From contig NW_026570228.1 of the NCBI RefSeq assembly GCF_019649055.1, forward strand, positions 620,001-684,000: 64,000 nt of DNA. Direction: 5' to 3'. The notes beneath the pieces were generated by a model that did not search any database, had not been told where the DNA came from, and worked only from the letters and a program-made list of their open reading frames with translations. The stretch is from Paramacrobiotus metropolitanus (lineage: Eukaryota; Tardigrada; Eutardigrada; Parachela; Macrobiotidae). This document shows, one piece after another, positions 43,420-55,730 of this stretch (positions are counted from its first letter, which is position 1; the number at the start of each line of letters is the position of its first letter). Position numbers and translations under genes: made by a program.

Positions 43420-44745
43420 GGCATCCAAGCGACGGTCCAGAGCAGATATTTTTGAAAACAAAATGCATGTGGGATCCTTTTGGGACAAGCTGAGTTTAAG
43501 GGTGAAATCGGTTTTTTAATTTGCTTGGCGGTTTTTTCTAGCCAAGTTCCACGGGGCGGCCGATCATAATATAGATCTATTTCCTTGATAGGGAGAATAT
43601 TTTCTGATTTCGAAAACAGAAGCAAGTTGAAAACATACTAAGCGCGCCAACCGAAATGAAACCGAAAATTGTTCGCAAAATGTACCAGTAGGGGAATGGA
43701 ATTCCATTCGTAAGTTCCTAGTAGGCAGTACCCTGCACCACGGCGCAAAGTGTTGAAATCCTTGCAAGACTTAAGTTAGCCGCTTCTCTCCTCACAACAT
43801 AAAAGAATTGGGAAATTCAAATCTTTTTATTTAATATAAAAGGTCAATTATGAATCATTTAATAGACTCCTGCTAACGCATTTAAAAGCATTTATTTCAT
43901 AGCTTCTTGCATTACCGCGTTATATCTAATCGTAAGTAAGTTATACCGTTATCGATAAATGCCAGAAAGCTATACTCCGGACAGTCCAGAGTAGCTTTTC
44001 TGGTGCGTACGTAATACGTAAATTGTGCGAATCCTCGTACAAGGGCACGCTTGCTGAGCTTTAGCGCCCGCACATAGGTATCTGTACATTCGCGGCTCAG
44101 TCGAACGTTTATCTAGTTTGAATACCAAAACTATTCTTCAGCGTACATGGAAGTTGAGTGCGCGAAAGTGAAATTTTCCGGTATGTTCACTTTGGTACCA
44201 TGTACGGTGAGTGTACCGAGTCACTTTCGTTAAACGGAGCAAAAGAAACAGATAATTTTTTAATTTTGAAGAAAGCTGCCGAAGGCAAAATTTGTTAATT
44301 TGGTAATAAATTATTACATTTGCGGCTACCTGCTTGGAAGTATCTGTAGAATCTGGGCACGGTTCAGTTCGAACTTATTTTTACAAGTTTTCGAATCTTT
44401 TCGAATCTTTTAAGGTGCGGAAATTTCCTACCTTGTTCTGACAACTTAAAACACAATATTTCTGATCATTCCACTCTTCTTTTCGGCCAAAAAATTTTCT
44501 TCTAGTGTTTTCTCCGCCTTTTTGCCCTTAGCCTACTTTACATTCTTCCAGTTTTTACGATTTTCCTTCAAACAGTTTCAAACAGTTTTCTTCTAATCTA
44601 CAAACTCAGGGATTATGATATCCCGAATCATGACATACAGACATACAGTTGGTTTACTGCAGCGTTTTACCGCCGCCACTATCGGCCTCAAAACGAACAG
44701 AATTTCCCACTCTGCTATTTCTATGATATGCAGATGATTTTCTAG

Positions 44746-47511
44746 ATGATTATGGATTCGCTATGGGGCACGATGCCGCGGTATAGTCCGCTGCTAGCAG
44801 ATGGCAGTCAGATGGGCTACCAGAACACGGTTGCTGTTCGCAACGCTGACGACACGTGGTGGCTGGGATACATACAAGACATAAACGACGACCACGCCCT
44901 CATTCACTTTGACTCCACAAAGGTTACGGCGAGATGGATCCACATGGGAAGCGTCTGGCTGCTGCCGTTCTATGGGGAGAGTGGTATACCTCCAATGGCT
45001 GTTGTCAACTATAAGGTCAGGGAACTTCAAGTGGCACTGCGAGATGAAGACGGCGGACCCTTTCGCTTTCGACCCGTCACAATGCTGTGTACCTCCAACG
45101 GCTGCAAAGACTCCTGCGAAATATTCAGTATCAGAACGCACATGGTTCATTCTCGCGGCAACGCCGGCGCTCCCACTTATTGTTCCGAAATGGTGGATAA
45201 AGGTCAAGTTGCCGGTTATTGGCCGCCACCGGATTCACCGTTATTGGAGAGACACAGCGGCCTGATCTACACAAAACACTTCATTCCCATTCCTGGGACA
45301 CAGACGATTCTAGCCGACGCCTCCGACAAGTTCCGCATTATAAAGCATCTGCGCGACGCTTTCAGACCGCCACCCACATCCGTCTCGCCACGTCGGCCTG
45401 ACCGCTGTCGTTTTCACTTACGCGTCGAGCGGGAAGGTTGTATGTTTGTTATCCTGAGTTTCGCAAGTGACGCGGAAACTGCGCAGGCGACGGAGGCCAC
45501 GTTGACGACAGCACTGCAAAAACATTTAACCAGACGGAGCAGTCTACCTCCCATTCGAAATCGTTTCGTCCTCCCACAAGAAAGCGGTTAGTGACATGCC
45601 GCGCATAACCAGTAAATGTTACATCTTCCTACAGTATCTGTAGATACTGGTTAGTGGTTACAGCAAACTAGGCGAAATGGTAGACTGTAGCAGACAGTTG
45701 AACCATACAGCATCACGGCTCGGGGCAACGAACGGTTAAGGATTCCGCTAGTCTTAAAATTTGTACTCTATAATGTCTTCTACTTTTACTCCGATACCTT
45801 TCGCAAACTTCGATACCTATCGCAAACTTTGTACCCTACAGATTGCAGTGCGCACCAGTATCGAAGAGCTCAATGTGTCCATTTATGTACTGTAGACGTT
45901 TGCGTGCGTAGTAAAGCAAGAAAGTTGTGAGAGCTATCGGAAAAATACAATACTAAAAAAGACTTCAGATTCAAATTGACGTCTTGCTGCAGGTTTGGAA
46001 AGCAATGCGTTGCGAACGTATGTGCACATCACCTATCTGACGCCGTGGCTCTTGAATGATATCTTGGCGCATCTGGATGTCCACTCCCAAATGAGGGCCC
46101 AACGGTAACACACTATTGTATTAGCAATCTCAAGTGTGTTCAAACTCTGACGGTCCCTTTTGCGACAGGGTATGCACTTTGTGGCAGCGGTTGCTGAGCA
46201 GCAACCGCATGACGGAGCACGTCAGCATTTCGTTTGGGAGTTGTTGGCAACTGCAGTCCGACAGCGATAACTGCTTCAAAGCGGCCACTCTCTTAAGCCG
46301 ATACATCACTTCGAACACCATCAGTGTAACCGTGCTGCAATTCCTACCGCCCGGCGACGAGAGTATCTTGTTCGACTGGCTATGCCACATGCGAGAGGAC
46401 CACCGAACCCCACTGCCGTTTCTTGTTTACAAAGTCAACACTACCTGCAAACCGCAGCCGATTAAACGGTGGGACGATGAGCCCTTCAAACACGGGGCAG
46501 CGCATGATGCCTTGATATACAAAGACATTGTCGGCGTCGCCATTGTGCTGTACCACTGGACCGTGGGCGACCTGTTTGGCGCCACAGCATACCAGGTGTT
46601 TGAGTGGAATAACTCTCCGCCCACCATCCGCCTGCGTGAACGTGAGCAGGACCTGATGCTGCACCTTACTCAAGAGTCACACACTCTGGATATAGACAAG
46701 CTCCAGATCACCATCCCGCGGCTGGTACTGCGCGTCAGCGAAGGCCGAACGCGTATGAGCGCGCGCCTCATGCACGCTCTCAACGACAACTTTCCGCCGG
46801 TCACCGTAGACATGCTGACAAAGGTCAAGACTGTCCATGATCGCTGGGTGCGCACGCTGGTCTATCCAGAGGATTGGGAGTCCATTCGAAATTACATTTT
46901 CTTGTGAGTACGACGAGGACTGATTCTACTCTCACGACACTCTGTACCCTTTTTTCTTCTCACCTATGGTACGGTCACGCACGTGAAACGATTACAGCAG
47001 GGAGTGAGTGGCGGTATTAAATCCCGTCTTCCGTGCTCTCTCTTCGTTCTATGATTCAGTTGGGCAACCGACAGCCGCCGCAAAACCTGTTTATGTTTAG
47101 GTTGTAACATAACGTAATGAAGAAATCCTCACGTCTTAGAGCACAGAGTTTGTTTACGGAAAACCAGCACACGCGCCGCCCTTGTGACTGGTATCCGGTA
47201 CACAATCTCTGTGGTCGAAGATGTGCTATCCACCACAACATTAGGGTTGCGGCCATGGCCGGGAGAAAAGAGGGCAAACCGGGCTGGATATTGGAAACCG
47301 TTGCCGTATAGAATGTCGACTGAGATGGAAAGGGTTCCGGCAGCTGGTTGACACGCAGATTTGCACTTATTATGCACACTGTTTTAGGTTTAGCGGCTTT
47401 AACTCGGATGGGTCACTGCGCGTTTGGGACGAGGTGGACTTGCGGCTGCTGGATGTATCTAAACTGAGCCGATTAGCAATATACGGCATCGACCAACTCT
47501 TCCGTGTTTGA
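44746..47511 (+). CDS. Tudor-like/F-box protein, 603 aa, four exons
   Basis: Exons 44746-45586, 45993-46104, 46169-46903, 47388-47511 join in phase (1, then 2, then 2) to 1812 nt. Donors are GTTAGT, GTAACA, GTGAGT; acceptors CTGCAG, GCGACAG, TTTTAG. The start MIMDSLWGTMPRY aligns with the starts of both paralogues. Residues about 30-80 (DDTWWLGYIQ, ALIHFDSTKV, WIHMGSVW) resemble a Tudor/SH3-like barrel. Exon 2 into exon 3 encodes an F-box (LNDILAHLDVHSQMRAQR then VCTLWQRLL), expected to bind Skp1 in an SCF ubiquitin ligase. The rest, including GFNSDGSLRVWDEVDL in the last exon, is unassigned. If intron 3 is retained the protein stops right after exon 3. This is the only intact member of the three copies here. 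Substrate unknown. Confidence 0.75.
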
Positions 47512-50500
47512 GACGTGTTAAGTTGCATCATGTTTTGTTTGAGACGTCCTGCATCATGTTTCCAACGCCGATCTCATTCGTTGAGATTATCTTGACCGAC
47601 TGTTTCCGTACTAAACAAGGAATCAGAATTTGATCGGGAAGATGAAAAACGTACTCGTGTGAGTCGTGTCACCAAAAAGTATGCCAGACATGTTTGTCAT
47701 TGTTGCGTTGCTGGAGGCGGCTTCTTCTGTTAATAAGATCATCTGGTTTAAGTTAACCTTTTAAGGTATTCGTTTTTCCCACTTCAACGACTCCGATTGC
47801 GTTGTATTAAGTACTGAACCATTGGTTCTGTAAAATTTTGTCCTATATCGACAAAATTACGGGTAGCAGGCACATGAAATACGTAATTCAGTTACTTACT
47901 CGCACTTTCAGCGCTTTCGGTTACTGTTTTTGTTTGCAATTGTTTGCTTCAGCACATTTTAACGAACGGTCGTTTGAATGTGTTGGCTCGAAAATTATTC
48001 CGCTTTGTCCAATTAATCCGCCACCTCGAATTTTTTAATGCCTGTTCCATCGTAATTTTTCTTGTATATAGCCCCAGTCCTAAGCATTCATAGACTGCAA
48101 GAACTATGTACTTCCTGGGTATGGTATAGCTTTAATTGGTAATAAGAATAAGAAATCCAATAACGGAAAACAGAATCATTATAGCCACTGCTGCGCCAAC
48201 TGTGACAGTAGCTACTGCTGTTATACCATTCACTTATTAATTTGGACGCGATATTGTGCACCGGGTCTTCCGCATTCTCACATTCTTGGGAAGCAAACAG
48301 CTAAAGCCGCTCCATTACACAAAATACCGTAGCATAATCTACTTATTCTATGTTCCATATCACGAAGTATGCAACTGCCTGGCAATACGAGACCAAATCG
48401 TATTTGTACCTTGTTGTTAACAGCAAAGGGTGAGCGGGATAGGGAACAACGGCACGAAAGTATAGCAAACGTGTTATAAGCTCTTGCTTCGTCCTGCTCC
48501 AAATCCGGAATCCGTTTTCACTTCATTCCTACCTAATGCAGGACGACCTTTGACCTTGGCATATACAGATTTATTCGAAAAATCTTTCTTATTGCCAAAC
48601 TCAAGCTACAACGAGTGCGTAACAGCTTTTGCGAATAAGATAAGCGGAGTCAGTGTCTTCGTTATCATTGAATTCGTCAACTCCGTTTTTGTTTTTTGAA
48701 AGTGAAACAGGCATTTTGAGATGGTCTCCCGTAGCATCAAACTCAGCGATTATATTATACTATCCTCCGTGGTCTTTCGAATAGTTTCGATACTTGTAGT
48801 GGTTATTGTATGTTGTTCTTCCCTGCTGACTTTCAGCCAGAAGTCATCACTAAGCCCTGGGGGCGCGTTGGATGTCAACCCTTTCCTCCTTAGATTTTGT
48901 GTTTAATTCAGCAGTAAGTGCAGAAACCGCGGCCATTTACTTATCTGCTCGCCTTAAAATATTAATATTATACTCGTACTGTAAAACATGGTGCGACCTG
49001 TATGATTGCAAATTATAATAATATTATTCTTCCATACCTTCATGAGTGAGTCTGAACACCTCACTGGCTACAAAACTGAAGAGAAAAGAGAAAAAAAGTA
49101 TTATTAACCTTAACAGTCTGATAATCGCCGTCCTACTCCTTTTGGCCCATGTACTACAGTTTCGCAATTCGGCAAAAGGCTTAGGACAGAAAGGGGAATG
49201 TTCATGGCTTATAAGAAAAGGCCATTCTTACATATATAGCCAAAAAGTGACTCGTACATACTCGTACATATTACGAGACTACGAGTACATCGTAACAATT
49301 TTGCTCGTACTTCATAGCTATTTTCCCCTACAAGGTTGTACTTGGGTATTTCTTTTGAAAGAGTCAGTACTCTGTACGAGTATTAAAATGATAAAGCATG
49401 CTATTTATTATTTAGCATCTACTCGTATTTCACGTTAGTGCTAAATAATTTTCTTTCGTGCGTGTTGCGGGTTAGGAATACTTACCTCATTAGGCCTAAT
49501 TTAATTTATATAATATACTTTTTATTCGCTTTGGAAGCGTGAATTAATGCCGTATATCCGTACAAGCCCGCGATCATATGCGACAAGCGTAACCTGTTTC
49601 CGTGCGCAGTATCACGAAATTAATTGTGCGAACATTCATTACTTATACCAAATCATAGACACAACTGCTAACTATTAGGAAATCTATGCACGAATTTCTG
49701 TTCATATTTTTTAAACAAACTTGGCTTAGTCTGGGTAATTACGTATTATTAACATAACAACATTGTTTCCGCTTCATCAAACGTACACTGTAGTTTGATT
49801 ACAATTAATTAAAGCTTAATTAGTACTAAAAAATAGCACTTGTTTTACTATACGCATGTATTTCGTAAACATCACGGTTTAAACTTAAAAGCCAACCGAA
49901 CGCAAAGGTCAAAGGGAGGACAAGGTTGCCGCCGTTGGCCAAAACGAGGAAGCGAACGAAAAGGCCATTCATATACGACTAATACTCGTAAATGAGAGGC
50001 CTTCTGCACCTCCTCCTCCCCTTTGTTGATATAACAAATCCGTAAAGTTTTGTTCCATTTTCTGTTAATGGCTGGGTTGGTCGACATTGGTTGGATACAG
50101 TCGACAGATATGAAAGATCTGAAATTCTGATGTATCGTAACTTTATCAGCTGATTGGGATCATAGCAAGAAGCAACTGAACTGAAAAAGGAAAGAATTGT
50201 AGCTATAGAAACAGGATAGAAACAGCAGAAGCTGTTAACAGGAAACCAGAATTTAGGAATCTAAGAATCACGAAAACATATCGAAGTATCGCATCGTACA
50301 TGCAAGTACACTTTGAACTTATACCAACACCACAGAACCTTATCAGCATCTTAGAATCTAAGAAAGATTCTCCTCGGTCTAATTATTGACCTAACCACGA
50401 TGCTAATCTAAGCAATACCCTGTTTCTTACCGCTTTGTGGGAACATGAATTTTTGAATCTGTACAGTATCAGCTGACGTCCGTGCGGAGTATGCGCTATG

Positions 50501-50774
50501 CACTACAATACTAGCACACTGTGTATTGCGTTTGTGCAGTTTCCATTCAAACCATGACCAGTACGTAATTCTCTCTGTCTTTTTTTGCCCTTTGGTGGCA
50601 AATCTACAGGCTCAGCAATAATGCATGATTAGCTCGAATCTTGATATGACATTTTGAATTTGGGTTCATTTGCAGCGTCTTGCCGGTCTCGACACTCGAC
50701 ACTGATAGAATTTATCCAAGTGTTGTGAACGTTCTGTTGTAAACGTTCTGTTATGTACTTCCTATGATAAGCGG
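47512..50774. other. Intergenic spacer between the F-box paralogues
   Basis: The first few hundred bases match the DNA downstream of the paralogue (ACGTACTCGTGTGAGTCGTG). A plus-strand ORF at 49046-49438 and others are AT-rich and unsupported. No other feature is seen. Confidence 0.45.
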
Positions 50775-53486
50775 ATGATTCCTTCAGGTCAATATGACTC
50801 GCCCTGGGGCGTGATGCCGCGGTACCACTACCGACCGCTGTTAGCTGATACCAACCAGATGAACTACCAGAACACGGTTAATGTTCGCAACGGTGACGAC
50901 ACGTGGTGGCTGGGATACATCCAAGACATCAAAGGCGACCAAGCACTCATTCACTTTGACTCTGCAAAGGTCACGGCGAAATGGATCCACATGGGAAGCG
51001 TCTGGCTGCTGCCGTTTTACTGGGAGACTAACATATATCGTTTCAGCTACAAGATCAGGGAATTACAACTACAACTACAAGTGGCACTGCGTGATGAAGA
51101 CGGCGGACCGTTTCGCTTTCGACCGCCACAGTGCTGCATACATCCAGAAGCTGCAAAGACTCCTGTGAAATGTTTAGTATCACAACGCAACTGTTTGATC
51201 CTCCCGGCAACGACACCGTTGTCACCACATGGTCTGAAATGGTTCATAAGGTCAAGTTGCCGCTTACTGGCTGCCATCGGATCCGCCGTTACTGGAGCGT
51301 CGCACCGGTCGGCTTTACACCAAACACTTCATTCCTTTTCCCGGGGCGCAAATGATTCTCAGCGCAGCATCCGACAAATTCCGCATAATAAAACATCTGC
51401 GCGATGCTTTCAGACCGCCACCCGCATCCGTCTGGCCGTGTCCGCCTGATCGCTGTCGTTTTCACTTACGCGTCGAGCGGGAAGGTTGTATGTTTGTTAC
51501 CGTGAGTTTCGCAAGTGACGCCGAAACTGCCCAGGCGACGGAGGTCACGTTGACGAAAGTACTGCAGAATCATTTAGCCAGTCGGACAAGTCTTCCGTCC
51601 ATTCGAAATCGTTTTGTCCTGCTACAGGAAACCGATTAGTAGCTTAGTACTGTATGACAGTTTTTGGTGGTTCTTTGATTTAGTAGCGGACTTCGAGTGC
51701 GAGAAAAAATTGATCCTGCATTTGTGCTTCTGCTTGTACAGCATTAAGCATGCACATGTTGCTCCTGCTTATTGATGCGTTAAGTGCCACTTAACTCACC
51801 GTGAAACCACGATCTCACGTTTAACGCCGGATTACCACCAAACATATGAAATTTACTTCCACTGTCAATAATCGTGCCTGGAATTTTTGAAGTATCAATT
51901 ATAGCGTTAGAAACCGAAAATTTTAAAATAAGCTCGATGAAATATGTGGTTGGAACTTTCAATGTAACTATCTAAGATTCAAACTGTCGTCTTGCTACAG
52001 GGCTGGAGAGCAATGCATATCTAACGAGCGCGCCTTTTTCTCCGCTGACGCCTTGGCGACATCTTAGCCCACCTGGATGTACACTCCCAAATGAGGGCCC
52101 AACGGTAACAGATATACTTGCAATCTTTAGCGTACGCAATGCTTGATCATCTATTTACTGATCCCTTTTGCGACAGGGTGTGCGCATTGTGGCAGCTCTT
52201 GCTGAGGAGTGCCCGCATGGTGGAGCACGTCAGCATCTCTTTTGAGAGTTGTTGGCAGCTGCAGTCCGACAGCGATAACTGCTTCAAAGCGGCCACTCTC
52301 TTGAGCCGCTACATCACTTCGAACACTATCAGTGTAACCGTGCTGCGATTCCTCCCGCCAAGTGACGTGGGTACCTTGTTCAAATGGCTTGAACACATGT
52401 TAGACGTCCACCAAACCCAGCTGCCATTTCTCTACAAGGACCACACTAGCCACAGACCGCAACCGATTCCTCGGTACCATGACGTGCCCTTTAAACATCC
52501 GGCTGCGCTCGAGACCTTGGTATGCAAATACCTGGTCGACACCATTGTACTGTACAACTGGACCGTAGGCGACCTGTTCGGCCCCGCAGCGTTCCAGGTA
52601 TTTGAATGGGATCGCTATCCGGCCGCCCGATCCCTGCGCGAACTCGAGCAGGACCTGATGGTGCATCTAACGCGGGAGTCACACTATCCCGCGGCTGCTC
52701 CTGCGCTGCAGCGAAGGCCGAACGCGCATGAGCGCGCGCTTCATGCACGCTCTCAACGACAACTTTCCGCCCTTCACTGAGCACACGCTGGTCTATCCAG
52801 AGGATTGGGAGTCCATTCGAAATTACATTTCCCTATGAGTACGAAGAAAGGTTCACTCTCACGGCCGTTCTGTACCCTAATTTTCTTCTCGACTGCGGTA
52901 CGGTCGCGCACTTGACTCGAACATAGCAATGGCCAATGAGTGAGTGCCGGTGAGCGGTATAAAATCCGTCTGCCGTGCTCTCTCTCCGTTCTCAGATTCT
53001 GGCCACCTGGTTACAACCGGCAGTCGCCACAAACCGGTTTATGTTTACGTGGTAAAATCACGTAATGTAGGAATCTCCATGTCTTAGAACACAGAGTTTG
53101 TGTACGGAAAACTAGCAATGTGTACTGCTTGTATAATGCATGGACATGCACGCGCAGCTCTTGTGCTGTACGCAGACTATGTGGTCGGAGATGTGGTATC
53201 CTCTATAGCGTCGGGCGCGGCGGTGTCCGACAGGAGAAAACGAGTGCGAACCGGGCGGAAGAGTGGAAAACGTCATTTTGTAAAATGCCGAGTTAGATGG
53301 AAAGGGTTCACGCAGCTGGTTAACACGCAGATTCGCACTTACTACCTATGCACGCATTTTAGGTTGAGCGGATTTAACTCAGACGGGTCACTGCGCGTGT
53401 GGGACGAGGTGGACTTGTGGCTGCTGGATGTTTCTACACTGAGCCGATTGGCAATATACGGCATTGACCAACTCTTCCGTGTTTGA
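50775..53486 (+). pseudogene. Tudor-like/F-box gene, decayed tandem duplicate
   Basis: It is a full-length paralogue of 44746-47511: exon equivalents 50775-51634, 52001-52104, 52177-about 52840, 53363-53486. The start is MIPSGQYDSPWGVMPRY. It has one-base losses in exon 1 near 51125 and 51248, and the exon-1 donor is AT instead of GT at 51635. About 7 bp are lost in the F-box exon near 52050. A deletion of about 28 bp near 52687 and another just before 52785 hit exon 3, and the exon-3 donor has also lost its G. The last exon is well preserved, with mostly silent differences, so selection acted until recently on it or its source. No normal protein can be made; a shorter transcript product cannot be excluded. 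Confidence 0.82.
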
Positions 53487-53587
53487 GATGTTCTGCTTCA
53501 TATTGCCAACGCCGATCTCGTTCGTTCAAGTTATCTTGACCGACTATTTCCGTACTAAACCAGGAGCCGGAATTTGATGGAGAAGAT

Positions 53588-53757
53588 GACGAACGTACTC
53601 GTGTGAGTCGTGTCACCAAAAGGCATGTCACTGGAGGCTGTTTTCTCTGTTAATAAGATAACCTTGTTTTAAGACGAACGTACTCGTGTGAGTCGTGTCA
53701 CCAAAAGGCATGTCACTGGAGGCTGTTTTCTCTGTTAGTAAGATAACCTTGTTTTAA
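53588..53757. repeat. 85-bp direct tandem duplication
   Basis: Units start at 53588 and 53673 (GACGAACGTACTCGTGTGAG) and differ at about one base. A single, more diverged unit lies downstream of the intact paralogue near 47646. Confidence 0.92.
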
Positions 53758-54546
53758 GCTGACCTTTTAAGATATCATTTCTCCCTCTTTTAAAAAGTTC
53801 CTTGTTTTGAGTTTTGTTATGTGATGATGTCCTTGATACTACAGTAATGCGTATAATACCCATACAATAAAAACAGTATAAAAACAGCACTGTCCTGTCA
53901 TTTTTCAAACTAATGCTTCTGGTACTCGTAGACAAAGTCATGGCTTGGAATCTCGCCAGTTTGTAGCACAATCTTCTCTCCGATCTTCTGGTAAAATGCC
54001 GGCGACTCATTCGCTGCCGCAGCATTTATCGCAACGCCAGCTTCCGCCATAGAACAAAACATTTGCATGGTACAGAAGGATTACATAATATTTAGGCTTC
54101 CGTTGTTCAACCCGATGCGAGCCAAATTTTTTTATACCAAAAAATACTACAAAAAACGAACTTCTGATTATGGTATGATTTGTATTGTGTACGGTTTGAT
54201 AAGCAGTACAAGAGTAGCAGTTACAGCTGACAGGGGTAGCAATTCGGAAAGCACTTCATCTATAAATTGCCCCTTCGGTGCTGCAAGAGTACAAAGGTCT
54301 CTGTATATCAGAATAAATTTGGCAAATTTGTAAACCCGTGACAATCGCTGCTCCCATATTTTATTAGCTGGAAATCAATCAAATTAGCCGAAGCTAACAA
54401 TTGTAAGCCAACTGCGAGATGTGCATTACTCGCATAATTAATAGTGTAGGATATCGAAGATAAAGCGACAAACTTCATTCCACTACTGCAAGCAAGCAAT
54501 CTTCATCCATTAGCCTATTTAGCCATGACCACATTATTACCGAAAT
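53758..54546. other. Spacer, no gene seen
   Basis: AT-rich. ORFs on either strand are short and unsupported. Confidence 0.45.
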
Positions 54547-55730
54547 TTAATGGCGCGAACCAAATCTGCCGTGTTCGTCTAAGTAATAATCATTACTGCT
54601 GGTGGAGGTGGTCTGCACCGGACAGGTGCTGATGGCCCACTTGGTCCACGTGCCGCTCTTGAAAGTCCACGCGTTGCAGCCGGCGGTGACGACGGTAGCG
54701 TATGTAGCATTGCGCACATCCAGCGCGATAGCGCTGAGAATCGGGATCCCGTCGAAGTTATTAGAAGCTCCGTTGTAGCGGAACACATTACCTTTGCGAG
54801 AGATGGTCCAAATCTCTCCGTCTTCCCCGATACTAACCCATTTGCTATACTGAAACACTCGCTGGTTGCTACCGGCCACGAGGGTCCATGTAGGGATCAA
54901 GCCTGCTCCGTTGTATTTTCGGATATCTCCATCATTACTGTCCAGTGCAGACGGCCTCTGAATCTCCACAGCGGTGTTTTTGCTCATGGCGTTGACCTGC
55001 AAATGGTTTTATACATCCATTAAAACGCTACGCTTCTGCAACGATAGCGGCTAAAAAGAAAAATTTCCTTAATATTTGTGGTAGTTTTTCAGATCTCCGT
55101 TTACGTTATTTTTCTTGGGATATGCGGCGGTTTATGCCTCGAAAGCACAACGTACTACAAAATATTTTGGATGCTTCCCAAATAAATAAGACTGACTAAT
55201 ACTGCATTTCGTTTGAATTCGACACGAACACATATATGTACAGCATAAGCCTGACTATCCGGGCTAAATCTTCATTATTGTATCAGAAAGATACAGTATT
55301 CGTCACTAGTCAGTGTGCTTTAGTGAGGGAATATAATACACAGTAATACGCTCATTCGCGAACAGTAGCTTACTCTCACCTGCAGACAGCGACCACTATT
55401 GGAGAACTCCCAAGCATTGCTGGTTGGATTGAAGCGGTATGTTTGACCCGTCAGAGTGCACAAGTGATGCCATCCATCCGGACTAGCGCCCACACTAACG
55501 GCTTTGGCAGATCCCACGTCCCCATCATTGACAAGTGGCGTGGGTTCGGGCAATGCAACCCAGGCCCCGTTGTCGAGACGGTTGACGATGCCGGTGCGAT
55601 CGATGGCCAGGAGTACGTTCCCTTTACCGGAAATGTAGGAGAAGTTACTCAGCGGGGCGCTCGGCGACGGGATCTGGCCAAGGACGCCGACTACACTGAC
55701 GAAAAAAATCAGACCACCTTCCAGAATCAT
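54547..55730 (-). CDS. Secreted tectonin-repeat protein, 266 aa, two exons
   Basis: Minus strand. Exon 1 is 55730 down to 55380 and exon 2 is 54996 down to 54547; the intron has a GTGAGA donor and a TTTGCAG acceptor and is phase 0. It starts MILEGGLIFFVSVVGVLGQ, a clean signal peptide with probable cleavage after GQ. The mature part has repeats of tectonin/tachylectin type: SGKGNVLLAIDRTGIVNRLD, AVSVGASPDGWHHLCTLTGQ, and best of all WVSIGEDGEIWTISRKGNVF followed by RYNG. Such repeats form beta-propellers that bind glycans or lipopolysaccharide in innate defence or extracellular matrices. The number of blades is small (about four to five), so it may assemble as an oligomer. The start was chosen because it gives the signal peptide. 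Function is inferred from the repeat family. Confidence 0.75.

Larger units (their letters stand above)
40959..44745. other. Mostly non-coding DNA left of the F-box gene
   Basis: A minus-strand ORF at 41259-41492 (peptide with NLLKYLTGASKAVICAPYHV and GECRNQAAQNYGPR) might be an exon remnant but matches nothing I know. A perfect palindrome and an 80-bp tandem duplication are listed separately. Otherwise AT-rich without support for genes. Confidence 0.35.

Noticed and set aside
53100-53486. 128-aa separate gene
   Set aside because: Only its end matches the last exon of the F-box paralogue; the first part equals the paralogue's intron read through.
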